Origin: Nymphaea colorata
Taxonomy: Eukaryota; Streptophyta; Magnoliopsida; Nymphaeales; Nymphaeaceae
Direction of reading: 5' to 3'
DNA: 64,000 nt
NCBI RefSeq assembly: GCF_008831285.2
Contig: NC_045139.1
Location: 35,129,706-35,193,705, forward strand
In this document: piece after piece, positions 12,623-23,416 of the stretch
How the letters are laid out: each line of letters begins with the position of its first letter
How positions within the stretch are numbered: position 1 is the first letter of the stretch
Notes under the pieces: model-generated
What the model saw: the letters and a program-made list of their open reading frames with translations, nothing else
What the model was told of the DNA's origin: nothing
Database searches by the model: none
Translations under genes and position numbers: made by a program

Positions 12623-13757
12623 CATGCCTCAGTTAGTTATTCATACCTTGATGTTTTCCACCTTAAAATCATTTTTTCATGTGAGTGGAGGTTAACATAT
12701 TTTTATAAATGCATTTACATAGTTTATTTAACAAATAGCATCGTTTTTTCACTTAATAAATTAAATAGCAGCATTTTTTCACAGTCCAAAAGGAAAACAA
12801 AGCACATAAACAATCACTAGTTAACAATGCATGAAATTAAATTTGATACAAAATTATGATTTTATAACTAAAGAACGTTACTGAAATCATAAATTGCCAC
12901 AAAAAATTATATTAAATTTATTTGTAACTAGTATCATTAATTAGACTAAGTAAAATTATTGTCATTTAAGTTGGGGGAACCATCGTTCAACTCTCCCTTC
13001 ATCATTCCGTTCTCTCTTCGTTCATTTCTCGCTGCTAAACGTTTTGGCAAGGATAGGCACACACAGACACACATATAATGGAGATCTATTTCAAATCTAC
13101 TGGATGCTAGATAGCTGAAAAGCTAAGATCCTATTGAAAAGCAGTTGCTATAGGAGCATTAGCAACAGTTTATAGTGCTTTAGCAAGAGATTGGTCTTTA
13201 ATTTTTTGGCAGCCAGCTACAATCAGCATCCAGCAGATTTGAAATCTTATATATACAATCCCCCAAGAATTTAAATTCGTAAATAGACTCTTGATTTGAA
13301 TTCTCCTAAGCAATCATGTGCATTAAGATTATATTGTTTGAGAACTGTTTATAGATTTTTGTTCTTTATCCTCTCATATATAGAACCAATTACGTTTTGT
13401 TGGATTTTTCGTAGTGATCGATAAAGTATTGTTCATTTCAGTTGACAAATCGAGGAAACTACTAATTATTGAGAAACAAATCTCTTCTGGTTGGGTTTCT
13501 AACTCATCACCAGTAACTTTGCGAGCTCTTTATACATACTTCCGTGTACGTTGGTGCAGGTGGAGATCAGATGCCGAGGGCAGAGAGTTCTGCCCTCGCA
13601 GACGGTGCAGCATGTTCGAGATGCGATATGGATCAAGGAGCAAGGGCTGATTAAGGAGTCACCATTGTCATCACTTCCCTTTTCCCGTTCCCCCACCACA
13701 GACCACCTCATGATACTTCATTACTCAAGAAGCTCACCGTCCGCCTACCACACATAA
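5490..13757 (+). CDS. LAX2-like: LAX PANICLE 2-like nuclear protein, 4 exons
   Basis: I reconstruct exons 5490-6127, 6232-6282, 6476-6548 and 13560-13757 (960 nt, 319 aa plus stop), all joined at GT/AG. The start is ATGACCATGG; the second ATG at 5496 has the stronger context (ACCATGG), so either may be used. Family landmarks, recalled from rice LAX2 and its relatives, are the MTMVP start, NWLQLGI (residues 81-87), VELDLLP (106-112), and GLWFVLQA (about 202-209), which opens the conserved C-terminal block. That block continues KSYLRIK, MTILLIMKYL, SESE, then VEIRCRGQRVLP, QHVRDAIW and DHLMILHYSRSS near the end; it resembles the RAWUL ubiquitin-like fold. LAX2 in rice is a nuclear protein that acts with the bHLH LAX1 in axillary meristem formation. 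A similar role here is inferred. The frame stays open across all three splice junctions, so the gene looks intact. Its oddity is the 7-kb third intron. The exon 1 donor (CA/GTGGGT) is chosen because it alone restores the conserved frame. Confidence 0.75.
8901..8995. repeat. Duplicated (AT)n arrays separated by ATGACCATGTAA
   Basis: Two AT runs (8901-8946 and about 8957-8985) are each followed by the same 12 bases ATGACCATGTAA (8945-8956 and 8984-8995). The unit of AT array plus linker has been duplicated once. It lies within intron 3 of the LAX2-like gene. Confidence 0.9.
11850..11861 (-). other. PBS-like 12-mer, possible LTR-element relic in intron
   Basis: The minus strand reads TGGTATCAGAGC, a full 12-base match to the plant retroelement primer-binding site for initiator methionine tRNA. 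An LTR would lie at higher coordinates. I could not find a matching LTR pair or gag/pol around it, so it may be a miniature (TRIM-like) or badly decayed element, or chance. Confidence 0.35.
12386..12419. repeat. (CT)17 microsatellite
   Basis: Uninterrupted CT units in intron 3 of the LAX2-like gene, followed by a short poly-A run. Confidence 0.95.
12556..12609. repeat. Compound (AC)n(AT)n microsatellite
   Basis: An interrupted AC run passes into about 14 AT units. The arrangement is like that at 1243-1302 and 44,774-44,810. Confidence 0.95.
13088..13245. mobile_element. Foldback MITE-like element in intron 3
   Basis: The left end reads ATTTCAAATCTACTGGATGC and the right end is its reverse complement with a single mismatch over 21 bases (13088-13108 against 13225-13245). 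Partial pairing continues inward (AGATAGCTG against CAGCTACAAT). The 158-bp segment could form a long hairpin. It has no coding capacity and sits about 300 bp before the last exon of the LAX2-like gene. No target-site duplication could be fixed with confidence, so the superfamily is not assigned. Confidence 0.65.
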
Positions 13758-14079
13758 ATTATAACTCTGCTCCTCTCAGAAGAAGTAGAAGGAATTTCAA
13801 GCTGTAAATTATGCTTAAATACTCATCAGTCTCTCCCGTTTTCTTGCCGTCAGGTTTTGTATTCTTTGTTATTTTTAAATTTCTTTTCCTAATCAATGCC
13901 ACGGTTTATGATGTGGTTGATTTTACGAGTTATCGATAACGTTGAAGTGATTGTTGATGAGGTACTTATACCATCTGATGTCTTACTGATAATAACCCCA
14001 TAACTTTTATCAAGAGAATAAAGCATGTGAAAGAATGACATGCATAAACTACACAGGAAAACGAAAACCTACAATATTC

Positions 14080-14500
14080 CAGCCAAGGATTGGATTCCAA
14101 TCTGATATATTCTTAACCGTATCCACTTTTTTGGATATTCACAAGTTTGGATTCAAATTTAGATTCAAATACAACTAAAGAAAAGTGATATCTTAATCCT
14201 AAATCCGATTTCAAAATCTGAATCCTTCTTTATACATTCACATCCAAATCCAGATTTTGAACCGAATCTGACTTATTTTCAAAATGTAAAGATGTTGACA
14301 TAGGATATTTGTCTAAAATCAAATCCAATATGAAATAAGATATTTATGTATATCCAAATCTAAATCCGAATATAATCTGTTGTCATTTCTCAAATCCAAA
14401 TCTGACAAGATTTCTCGACCAGATATTTTTTTTCATATCCAATTTTCTCAATACAGTTCAGTTGGATATCTGATCCAAATCAAATAAATTGACATCCATA
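14080..14500 (-). repeat. hAT-like nonautonomous repeat, GGGATGTCAA family (decayed)
   Basis: The segment is made of repeated GATTTGGAT-like words and ends at about 14,500 with AATTGACATCCATA, the reverse complement of the TAGGGATGTCAATT-type terminus that opens related segments elsewhere in this window. No coding potential. The assignment to hAT is by resemblance of the terminal motif only. Confidence 0.4.
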
Positions 14501-15544
14501 CCAGTCACGATGGATACCAACCAGTCCTCGACCTATTCCAAGATCTGATTTTCCCCACTGAAAATTCCTAAATAAGGGAGGTTAAATTGTTTAAAGTGTA
14601 TATTCTGCTCATGAAGGTATTCCTGCAAAGCACAAAAATTGTCATGAAGACCTTTTCCTTCCAACTCTCTTAACTATTGTTTCTAAAAGCTACAGCTTTC
14701 TGCTACAGAACTGGTCAGACATGAACTGTGAATCTCCTGCAATAGCAGTTCTCGCATCGGCATTTCCAAGATTAGGAATGCCATCTTACTGATCAAATGA
14801 TTCTGAAGCTACATATTTATTCCCCACAAAATTTCACAGTTATGATCTGAATGAGGCAACAGCAAAAGCCCATTCACTTCATGCCAACAGTCTGCTTCCA
14901 CTCACGGAGCAGAGATTCCCACTTACTCATGGGTATTTTGGTAAATTTCACGTAAATTTCTCTCTAACTAATTTACATTTTAACAAATTAATTATAGAAA
15001 AGGCATCCAACGTTGAAGGTTCGACATAAACACGTCTGTAAAATAGCGTCGCTTATTGATGGAAACTTACAAAATTACCCTTATACAACATTAAATTACA
15101 AAGTTACTCCTCACGCAACGTTTAGATTCCTCCTCTTCCTCTGGCCAGGGAATGGAGGAGATCACCGTGTTGTCACTCTCTCTCTTTGACATCCATGTCT
15201 CTTTGGATGTGCTCCCTTTAACATAGATCTTTTCGCCTCTCTCTCTCTCTCTCTCTCTCGGCCCCCAGTGGAAGGTGAAGCTACATATAACAGGTGAGGG
15301 CAGTTGCCCACACCCACCCAACAAAATGTCATTATTTTTGTATTGGTGCTCTAAAAAATTAGATCATTTACATAAATTGGTGCACCTTAAGTTCTCAGGG
15401 TTTTTTAAGAAGTGGCCCTGATCACACCAAAGGTCCTAATTCTGCCACCGAAGGAAACGTATTCAAAAGGAGATAAAGAAATGATTTAGGAGCCTAGGAT
15501 TAATTGGAATGAAACTTGAAATGGTAGAAACATGTCCGAACAAT

Positions 15545-15830
15545 GGCAGCTGGGGGTTAAGAGGGGAGCCAGGAAGCTATAGTTTCAAAATTTTAACTGA
15601 GGCCAAAGAATTTTTAAAAATCTGTATATATGTTAAACTAAAATTTTAAAATTTACATATAAGTTTTTGAACTTTTTAAAACTATAGTTTCAAAATTTTA
15701 ACTAGAGTCAAAATAAAATTTTTCAAAATCTTTACATACGTTAAACTAAGTTTTTTAAAATTTACATATAAGTTTTTGAATTTTTTAAATATGAAAGGGT
15801 AGCAAAGGCACCTGCCTCTACCCCTGGTTA
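15545..15830. repeat. Dispersed repeat with internal 105-bp tandem copy
   Basis: The string CTATAGTTTCAAAATTTTAA occurs at 15,577 and again at 15,682. Each copy is followed by nearly the same A/T-rich 80 bases ending in a TTTTTGAA-type string. Related text stands at about 54.47, 57.52 and 60.77 kb beside GGCGGAGCC-like words, so this is a family member rather than unique sequence. Confidence 0.6.
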
Positions 15831-17186
15831 AGTCCCTTCCTTTATTCAACAAAGAATTGAGTAATATGTACAATGTCGGAGGGACACCATCGATCGTATT
15901 GCAAGGAGTGCCTCTTCTAATCCCTTTGGAGGAAAAGGATCAAAGATTAAAAAGTTACCAGAACTAAGTTCTAAATCAAGTCCTGTAAATTTGTCGACGT
16001 TTGTAAAGCTTAGGCATGTCTCTGTAAAATGATTAAAAGCTAACCGCTCTTTTGTAATTTCTTCTAAATATATAAATTACCTCTCTCTCTTTCACACACA
16101 CGAACACATCCTGACCTGGAATAGTCTCAGTCTAATCATGTCGGCTTAAGGCAAACAGAGGCTCTGCCAGCCCATACAGCGGGCATCGCCTATGACACAC
16201 ATGGGCACATGCAGGCACGCAGGCATACATGTGTATTTATTCACTTGCATCTGATTTATATACGGGGTGAATAATGTGACTGTTGACTGTGTAAATGGAC
16301 GTGTGTCTCTTTCTTCCTCGCTATATCTGTGTCGGGTTATACCAAACAGATAGCCCATACGGTATCCTCTTTGGCACGCATAAGCACATGCAATGGCGCA
16401 TCTATACATTATTTATTTACTTATGTCTGCGAATAATGTCATCGCCGATTGTATAAGTGAATGTATATCTCTTTCTCGCTATATATATGTGTGCGCGACA
16501 TTATAAATTCTATTTGCGCGTATAAGTATCTTGACATTCATTATATTGACAGTGACAATTCTGAGAAACTGCTCATATTATGAGTATAGTATGACAGCCA
16601 TCAAGTGGCCGAATGTCCCTCTGGTCTGCCAGCTCCAAACATTTTCCTTTGACTCCCCATAAGGTCAGCAAGTTTTGTTAGTATTTGCAATTCAAGTTAA
16701 TATAATCCTGTACAAGGGATTTTCTTAAGGTTATCAAATGATAAATTTGTAGTGTGAACAAGGTATATAAAATGGTTTGGCCATGAACTACAACAAAATC
16801 TTTTCCAGCAAACCCATAGAAGTGATTTGGTCTTTTTCATCAGGTCGAAATGTTGGGCAAAAGGTCTTCAACAACCAGAAACTTAATTATTTTATCATAT
16901 ATCAATCCACATGTGTCATTCTTGTTGAAGCATGTATTTAAAGATTGGTGCAAGTGGACGATTTCAAATGAGCTCCAGTAATTAGACATAAATTAAAGAT
17001 TACCACAAAACACTTGGCCCTCAGTTTTTGCTAAACTGAACTCCATCAGCAGTACCTCTACTGCCATCACTGGCCGGACACATCTCAAGACCCCAAAGAC
17101 CATTAACAATTCCTTATGGATCATCTTTGCTAAACTGATCAACTCCACTAATAATGCCGTTAAAAAGAAGGAGAAAAGGAAGCGAG

Positions 17187-17260
17187 GATTAATGTGGTTC
17201 GGTCTTGTTAGCCTACACATGCAAGGAGCACAAGATCAGGTATCTTATTATTTCATATAT
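17187..17260 (-). mobile_element. Putative copia LTR fragment
   Basis: The plus strand carries GGATTAATGTGGTTCGGTC followed by GCCTACACATGCAAGGAGCA. The layout is like GATTAACGTGGTTTAG then CTACATCCACAAAG at 23,690, inside the presumed 5' LTR of copia element A, and like the blocks at 34.99 and 35.62 kb. It lies just past the 3' end of the reverse-transcriptase relic of element B and could belong to its 3' LTR. Boundaries are unresolved. Confidence 0.35.
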
Positions 17261-17352
17261 TGTGTTAGTGCCATCTACAGGAACAAATACATGACACCTT
17301 ATTTCATATTATTTACCAAGCTTTGGTATTGAGCCAGATTTTGAATTGGATT

Positions 17353-17667
17353 TTAGTCAGCCTTCTCTAGTCGGTGATTAACTTCTATTGGTGTTTCTAT
17401 GAATTCTACACTATTTTTTTTAGCAAATATAGCTTTTTTTTTGAGATATGTAAAGACATTTGTTTTTGATTGTCCAATTTCAATTCCTAGAAAACGTTTT
17501 GGCCTTCCTAGGATTTTCATACTAAAAATTTTATGGAAATTCATCTTCACATTGTTGATATCATCTATGTTGCTTCTTGTTACTAGAATATAAACAATAT
17601 AAACTAGTACCATAATAGGGTAATTGGGACCATCTTTAACAAAAAGAGTGTTATACAAAAACAACAT
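17353..17667 (-). pseudogene. copia reverse transcriptase relic (element B)
   Basis: A 104-codon open frame contains SNIDDINNVKMNFHKIFSMK, then FLGIEIGQSKTNVF and ETPIEVNHRLEKAD, the order seen after the catalytic motif of copia reverse transcriptases. The catalytic tyrosine-x-Asp-Asp box is replaced (VYIVYILVT where VYVDDIIVT-like sequence is expected), so the enzyme is dead. Just upstream (17,690-17,750) another frame reads YIDQPVPNSL, matching the copia IDQP motif after a frameshift. The frame ends prematurely and RNase H is missing. Confidence 0.75.
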
Positions 17668-18383
17668 TTTTTAAAGTTATTTTTTTTGTAGGGCTTAACT
17701 TGTCTCAGAGAACCAGGCTATTTGGTACAGGTTGATCAATGTATGGCCTTCTGAAGTTTGCAAGGAAAGTTTGTTTTAGTATGGCTAGGATGCCCTTGTG
17801 GCACTTCCATAATGACTTCGTTACTTAAACCTCACATCTAACTCTGGAAATCCCAAGTAAGATTGTTGCCAATGGAGACATGGATTTGTACTCATCTTTG
17901 TGACGAGCATGAAGGTTTAAGTGAAGTTTATTTTTGCAATTGGAGAGTAACCTTTTGTTGTGAGACGGGACTTGAATCATCTGATGGTTTTGTAACTCTT
18001 GAATTTAACACAAAACATTCACTTGCATCCAATCACCTTTTTTTTGTTAGGGTTGCACACTATTTAATGCTTTTCATTCTTTTCAAGGTTTTTAGATATT
18101 CATCCATCGATTTGCACCATGTTGGGCTATTAGTTGTTTCTTTGAAAATGGTGAGTTCCTGCTTTTTGTTGATTTTTAAAGTTAAACATGCAATGTGCTA
18201 GCTCGGCAACTCTCTACTAAACTGATTTTTCAAAGTGTATGAAGACACCTTATACATAAGAAATTCTCATAGTCTAGTGGGAGGCCTTATAACTTTCTTA
18301 CATCATGAAGGAATTGTCTCTTGACTGCAGCCATTACCCATCTTCTCAAGAGTAGCGGAGTCATTGGTATAGCATTGACTCAA

Positions 18384-18581
18384 TTAATGGGGTGTGTCAT
18401 TCTCGTGGGTTATATTTGGAAGAGAAAAAGTATGAATTAATTGTTTCCCCAATGTACTTTTTAATTTTTCAAGAAGAAATGCTTTTCCATCTAAATGTAC
18501 ATTGCGAGAAAAATACAGTCTTTTATTCTTCACATCAAAACAGTGACAACCTTTTTGAGAAGGAGAAGCCAAGAAACGCAC
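18384..18581 (-). pseudogene. copia pol fragment after integrase (element B)
   Basis: The 65-codon frame reads KGCHCFDVKNKRLYFSRNVH and then LDGKAFLLE. This matches the copia segment downstream of the integrase core, usually KGY.C.D...KR.Y.SR.V.FDE..FPF. It sits between the WHARLG segment near 19.3 kb and the reverse-transcriptase relic at 17.4-17.7 kb, as expected for element B. Confidence 0.65.
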
Positions 18582-19189
18582 ATTTGGTAGTCCTTTATTC
18601 TTAACTTATTTTGTTATGGTGGCTGATAGCAAACCTAAGCCATGCAACCAAAGGTCTTCATATGCTTGATACTATTTTACCTCCTTTATCATTTTAATAG
18701 GAATTTTAAACGAGGGTATCGGTTGGCAAGAGGCTTATAATGTATCCAAAGTTATTGATAGAATAACGCCAACAAGTTTTAGCTAGGAAATTCATTTGAA
18801 CCAACAATGCCCTATATCTTCCAGTAAGCCTACATTTTTCATATCAACAATGTTTTTTTTTATGGTATTCGAATGAAACTGGGGTTCAAGTTCCATGCAA
18901 TGACTTCTTTTGCAATAGGCAGAGTTTCCATTTTTCTTGTTTTTGGTCATTGTTGGTTCATATAATGTTTATTTTGCAATTATATTGACTTTGTATGAGA
19001 CTGCAAAACTCTTCACATTTTAGAAAAAATTTAATATTGTTTCTCAAACATTAAATTCATGTTCCATTAAAAAATTGACAATGAACATCTCATAGCATTT
19101 GATACTATTTCTAAAGCAGGAGATAGCCCCCATAGCTTAAAAGAATGATAACAAACACATGCTTAGCCATATTTTCAGAAATTGAAAAT

Positions 19190-19376
19190 GGTGGTCTTGT
19201 CATTTTAGCAAATTGACACACCACACACTCATTAATTAAATTTCATAGTTGGAATAACTTTAGCAAATTGAAACACAGTACGCACTTGTCCAAGTCTTGC
19301 ATGCCACAAATGAGTTTCATCATGATGTTTGAACATAAAAGCTTTCCCAAGCTGATCCAGCTTGTACAATAATCTT
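19190..19376 (-). pseudogene. GAG-pre-integrase relic (element B)
   Basis: A minus-strand frame reads LLYKLDQLGKAFMFKHHDE followed by THLWHARLGQ. The WHARLGH motif is diagnostic of the copia GAG-pre-integrase region; here the final His is Gln. Stops occur soon after. It is distinct from the better-preserved WHARLGHPAM motif of element A at about 21.3 kb. Confidence 0.6.
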
Positions 19377-19919
19377 GATTGCTTGTCTTTTACCAAACAT
19401 ATTCATTATCTTCTATTTTTGAAAAGTATTTTTAATAAGAAAATATAACATAACAATATAATGCAGGAGCTATCTTGCTAATTGAAATTAAGTTTGCCAT
19501 AAAAGAGGATATGTAAATATCATTTCTAACATATTTTTTAAAAATATTTTATAGACATTCAACACACAAGGGAGTAGCATTAGCAAACAGACAAACTTTA
19601 TATATTTATTTTCTCTAAAATTTGTCAAGCAAAGCTATGTCATGAATCCTCAACATGGGTGGACTTAGTGGACATTAGCTTACTTATAATAGTTTTTGCG
19701 GCATTCAACTTTGTGAATTCTTTCAATTTGGTTGAATTTCTCTACAGTAATTGATAGTTCTTTTAATTTAGCTTGAGCCATTATAGCAATCCTTTCTCAA
19801 CCTTTATATAATTTGGTTTCTTCATCCATTTGTAGCAAGGGTATCTGGTGTTACTTTCTTGCAAGACATATTAAAGATCCTCTTCTCAATTGCATTAGGT
19901 TAGATTAATGCTATTTTTT

Positions 19920-20270
19920 TTATAGATCCCTAATACTTTGATGATACAATGTTGAGTCAGAGAAAGGCATCCCAACTTTGGTCAAGGTCATTTTACTTGA
20001 CATGGGAAATGACATTGATTTTGATCTTGTCATGCCAGTTTGAACAATAAGGTCTACATCTTAATTTTTTGGGGACAAAAAAAGACCCATTGGTACATTA
20101 ATAGCTTGAATACCCAAAAGGAAATGTAAAGGTTCCTAACCCTTTAAAAATTAGAAACTGAAGCTAAGAGAATCAATGCAGCAACTTCATGAGATGAACT
20201 TACTTAAACAAAGATGTCATCTACATACACCATAACATAAATACAAATTTACTGGATGGTGTCTAGGTAG
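19920..20270 (-). pseudogene. copia reverse transcriptase relic (element A)
   Basis: The minus-strand frame gives VMVYVDDIFV with the catalytic YVDD box at 20,213-20,230, then SSSHEVAALI, FLLGIQAINVPMGLFLS, and TKVGMPFSDSTLY. This is the copia order YVDD, FLGI, GLFLSQ and TP/YR. One base-level stop follows the YVDD box and others occur later, so the gene is broken though the catalytic Asp pair is kept. Homology fades near 19.9 kb, where the RNase H part should start. Confidence 0.7.
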
Positions 20271-20286
20271 AAATTGGGAATTCATC

Positions 20287-20556
20287 TCATCTTGTGATTT
20301 GACAGTCATGGTGCAGATGAAGAGTTGGTTGTGGTGAAGAAGGCAATGTCAATGGTAAGTTACTCAATGAGGTGAGAGATGGTGGTGCTATGGTAACAGG
20401 TTCATGAGCAAGAGTAGATCGAGAGAGTTCAATATCTATTGTTTTAATGAGTTCATTTTTGTTGGGTAGAAAAATAAATATTGTTAAATTTATGACCACC
20501 TGTGATGACTTGGACTCTTGTTTGGGTTCTCGAAAAAGGAAACCGTCCTCCTTCAA
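20287..20556 (-). pseudogene. Linker between integrase and RT (element A)
   Basis: An 89-codon frame rich in Ser, Pro and Thr (LSNLPLTLPSSPQPT) follows a CICFNPSTTKAF-like post-integrase segment. Low-complexity Ser/Pro linkers are usual at this place in copia polyproteins. Weak evidence alone; assigned from its position between integrase and the YVDD box. Confidence 0.5.
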
Positions 20557-21056
20557 AGCAACATTCTTACCATTGAAGGCTTTGGTGGTTGAAGGATTAA
20601 AGCAAATGCACCTTCTGTAAGTACTACGTGTCCAAATATAACATGTTTACTTATGGTTTCTATATGGTTGAAGGTCTAAATATGCTGCAAAACTATATTT
20701 AACGATGCTATAATCAGAAGCTCTTTTGTACAATATTTCATAAGAAGACTTACCATGCAAACCAGTAATAGAAATACAATTAAGCAAATATCCAGCTGTG
20801 CTAAAAGCATGAGTCCAAAATCTAGTAGGAACACCCCTAAACTTGTAGTTCCAATAACTGTGGTGTTTTTTATAGTTGTGTCACTTTGCTCTTATATATG
20901 AGGGTAGGACATATGCCTCAATTAATTGCTCTTGAAATTAATTTTGAGGTGTAGTATATTCACCACCTCCATATGACCATAATTTATTTTGGTATAAAAT
21001 ATTTTCAAGTTTAACCTTGAAAGCTTTGGAAACTCATTCCATATCAGACTTGTGCA

Positions 21057-21461
21057 TCAACAAACACGTCCAGTTATATTTGGAGAATTCATCCATGAGC
21101 AAAACATTTTAATAATATTATCTTTGCTAATCAAAGTAGCAGGCCTCCACACATCTGAATGTATCACTTTTAAAAGACTTTTGGCTTCGAATTCAAATCT
21201 TGAAAAAGGAAAAACAAACATTTTTTCACATTTGCAAGCATTACAAAAAGTAAAATTATATGCAAGATCATGAAAAAGAAGTTTAGACTTTGTCAAAACA
21301 AATTCAATAGTTCTCATGGCTGGATGCCCAAGCCTAGCGTGCCAATTTTTGAAAGACATCCATTCTCCTTGTAGAGCCCATTTATGATTTAGATTGATCT
21401 TTGCCACTAATTTTGGTAGAAGAAGATGATCGATCCCATTCTTAATATTTCCTCGTAGCAC
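21057..21461 (-). pseudogene. GAG-pre-integrase and integrase N-terminus (element A)
   Basis: A 134-codon frame carries NWHARLGHPAM, with the His pair of the integrase HHCC zinc finger, then FCNACKCEK with the Cys pair, then VIHSDVW, where the Asp is the first catalytic Asp of the DDE core. It is the best-kept part of the element. The frame stops at 21,057; the remaining core lies in other frames down to about 20.6 kb. Confidence 0.75.
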
Positions 21462-21879
21462 CTCCTTTTTTATTTATTGATCCTTAAATAGCACACAAGA
21501 ATCATATGTGAAATCAAATCTGACATGATTTTACTTGCAAAATTTGTTGACACATAATAGTTTGTGGACTATGTTAGGGAAGTGCAAAATATTATGCACA
21601 AAAAATAGAAGAATGAGGAAGTCTAAAAGAAGTAGATCCAATATAACTAATCAACATACGTGTACCATCTCCCATTTTTATTGTATCTCTCCATTCATAT
21701 GGTTTGTACTTGGACATCAAAGAGTTAATTTATAATATGATGTCTTGCACCAATGTTAGTGAATCAATTTACATATCATCAATCATATATAGAGATTCAA
21801 TGAAAGGCCTAAGCATTAAAACTCATGTCACTAAAGTTTGAAGAAGTTGTATATGAAAATCATTTCTTGGCGAACTTGA

Positions 21880-21940
21880 AAGCATGTTTTGGCATTGTGT
21901 CCCACTTTATCATAGTATTGATATACAATGCATCATCTAC
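21880..21940 (-). pseudogene. gag zinc knuckle relic (element A)
   Basis: The minus strand reads YQYYDKVGHNAKTCF. A copia CCHC knuckle would be CQYCDKVGHNAKTCF, so the first two zinc-binding Cys are both Tyr, as G-to-A changes in TGT codons would give. The His and last Cys remain. Confidence 0.55.
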
Positions 21941-22000
21941 TTATGAAATGTAACCATCCACCATGACCTTGTCCTTTATTATTGTGGTTGTCAAGATTAA

Positions 22001-22410
22001 TCATACTGATTTGCAGAATTTTGTATCAAGATAGAACAACTCATGCTCAACATCATTATCTTTGAGTTTTGCTTCTTGAATAAGGAATAATCCATGTAGA
22101 TCAACCAACAATATGGAGTCTATGTGAGTTGTCAAAGACATCTTGAAAGCAGTGTATTTTTGAGGGACACCTCTAAATATATGCATGATCATGTCTTTTT
22201 CATCTATTGTATACATGTTATAGATAGCAGGCATGCAATCATCTTTGTTTTATAAAAATACTCATCTATTGCTTGATTTCCCTTTTTGACCTTATAATTT
22301 TTATTTGAGTTGCACAACTTTAAAACAAGAATAGACAATATAACTTTCTTAAGCATCGACAAGACTTGGCAAAATGACTTTAATCTCCTAACTTGAACAA
22401 GGACAAACAA
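22001..22410 (-). pseudogene. copia gag relic (element A)
   Basis: Two overlapping minus-strand frames cover this. The upstream one contains LCNSNKNYKVKKGNQAIDEY. The downstream one contains YTIDEKDMIMHIFRGVPQKY, then TAFKMSLTTHIDSI and DLHGLFLIQEAKLKD. This is the UBN2-type gag of plant copia elements (LRGLP.EY, LHGLLL.QE). A frameshift separates the two near 22.2 kb. Confidence 0.7.
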
Positions 22411-23288
22411 AGTTAGAGATGATATTATCTAGTTGAGAAGTAGCTGGTCTTGCTACAAATAGGTGGTATACTCAAGATTGAGAACCTTAGAGTTGCCATC
22501 ACTAGTAGAGACACATTGCTTCAAACAAGGTTTGGTTTTTGGAGTGCTTTAGAAAAATAAAGTTTTATTTTGCAAAGAGAAAGTGACTCGCCCTTCAATA
22601 CAAGGATTGATCATTCCTAGTGCCTCTACCAGGAGTAACTAATCTAAGGCCATGCATGCTTACTCTTAATGCATTTCATTTTCACTTAAATATTTTCTTC
22701 AATCTAAATGCGGTGTAGCACTTGACAATAATTTTGAAAAACTAGTATCTTAAAGACTTTTGGATGTCAAAATAGACCACTTTGATTTGAGAGATTTATG
22801 AATTAAGAAATTTTTGCAAGTATTATTTGAAAATCTTTAAAAACCAATATTGTAATTTTGAAGACTTCATTTGGAATCAATTTAGTGTTTTATTGAAATC
22901 TTAAGTAGGTTTGAGATTTTGCTGTAATGCAGTTACTATTTATCTAAAATTTTATTTAATCTTTTTCTGTGTTTCTGATCATTCTTGAGCCATAAGTAAT
23001 TGTGAATGCATGAATGCGTTGATTATATATGATTAAATCATTCATACAATAACATTCATTTTAAAGCATTCTTATCACCATCACATACATCTAGATTTTT
23101 TACACTTACTTGCATATCCTTCATCATTTTGTCAAAAATGTTCTTGTAATAAAAAACTTTTTGAAAGTGGAGCCTTAGAAAATGAAAATCAAGCATGATT
23201 TCAACATTAGATCATTATTTGATTTTTGGTCCAGTCAATAAATGAAAATCAAAATTTTTAAGTCTTAGAAAAGAAGATTTTAAATAAA

Positions 23289-23416
<128 letters not shown>

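Larger units (their letters stand above)
6549..13559 (+). other. Intron 3 of the LAX2-like gene, about 7.0 kb
   Basis: The donor is GAG/GTAATT and the acceptor TTGGTGCAG/GTGGAG, phase 0. The two flanking exons encode adjoining parts of one conserved domain (SESE then VEIRCRGQ), so they belong together. Introns 1 and 2 are 104 and 193 bp, so this one is greatly expanded. It contains AT, CT and AC tracts, a hairpin MITE at about 13.09-13.25 kb, and a PBS-like 12-mer at 11,850. No intact coding gene is visible inside it; the longest frame, about 140 codons at 9.1-9.5 kb, is AT-rich and unrecognisable. Confidence 0.7.
13758..17180. other. Intergenic, dispersed repeats
   Basis: This is the downstream flank of the LAX2-like gene. 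It holds a block rich in ATCCAAATC/AATCTGA words (about 14.08-14.50 kb) that ends ATTGACATCCATA and resembles blocks at 48.9, 55.3, 56.7, 61.9 and 63.7 kb. It also holds a GGCGGAGCC-family-like block with internal duplication (separate entry) and a CT tract near 15,236-15,260. I see no gene. Confidence 0.55.
17353..19400 (-). mobile_element. Degenerate Ty1/copia element B
   Basis: Minus-strand fragments appear in copia pol order: a GAG-pre-integrase motif LWHARLGQ (19,289-19,312), a post-integrase segment at 18,384-18,581, and reverse transcriptase at 17,353-17,730. Frames are broken by stops and shifts between them. It lies directly downstream of element A in the same orientation and has its own second copy of the WHARLG and post-integrase segments, so it is a separate insertion. 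No LTR pair was found. It is certainly non-autonomous. Confidence 0.75.
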
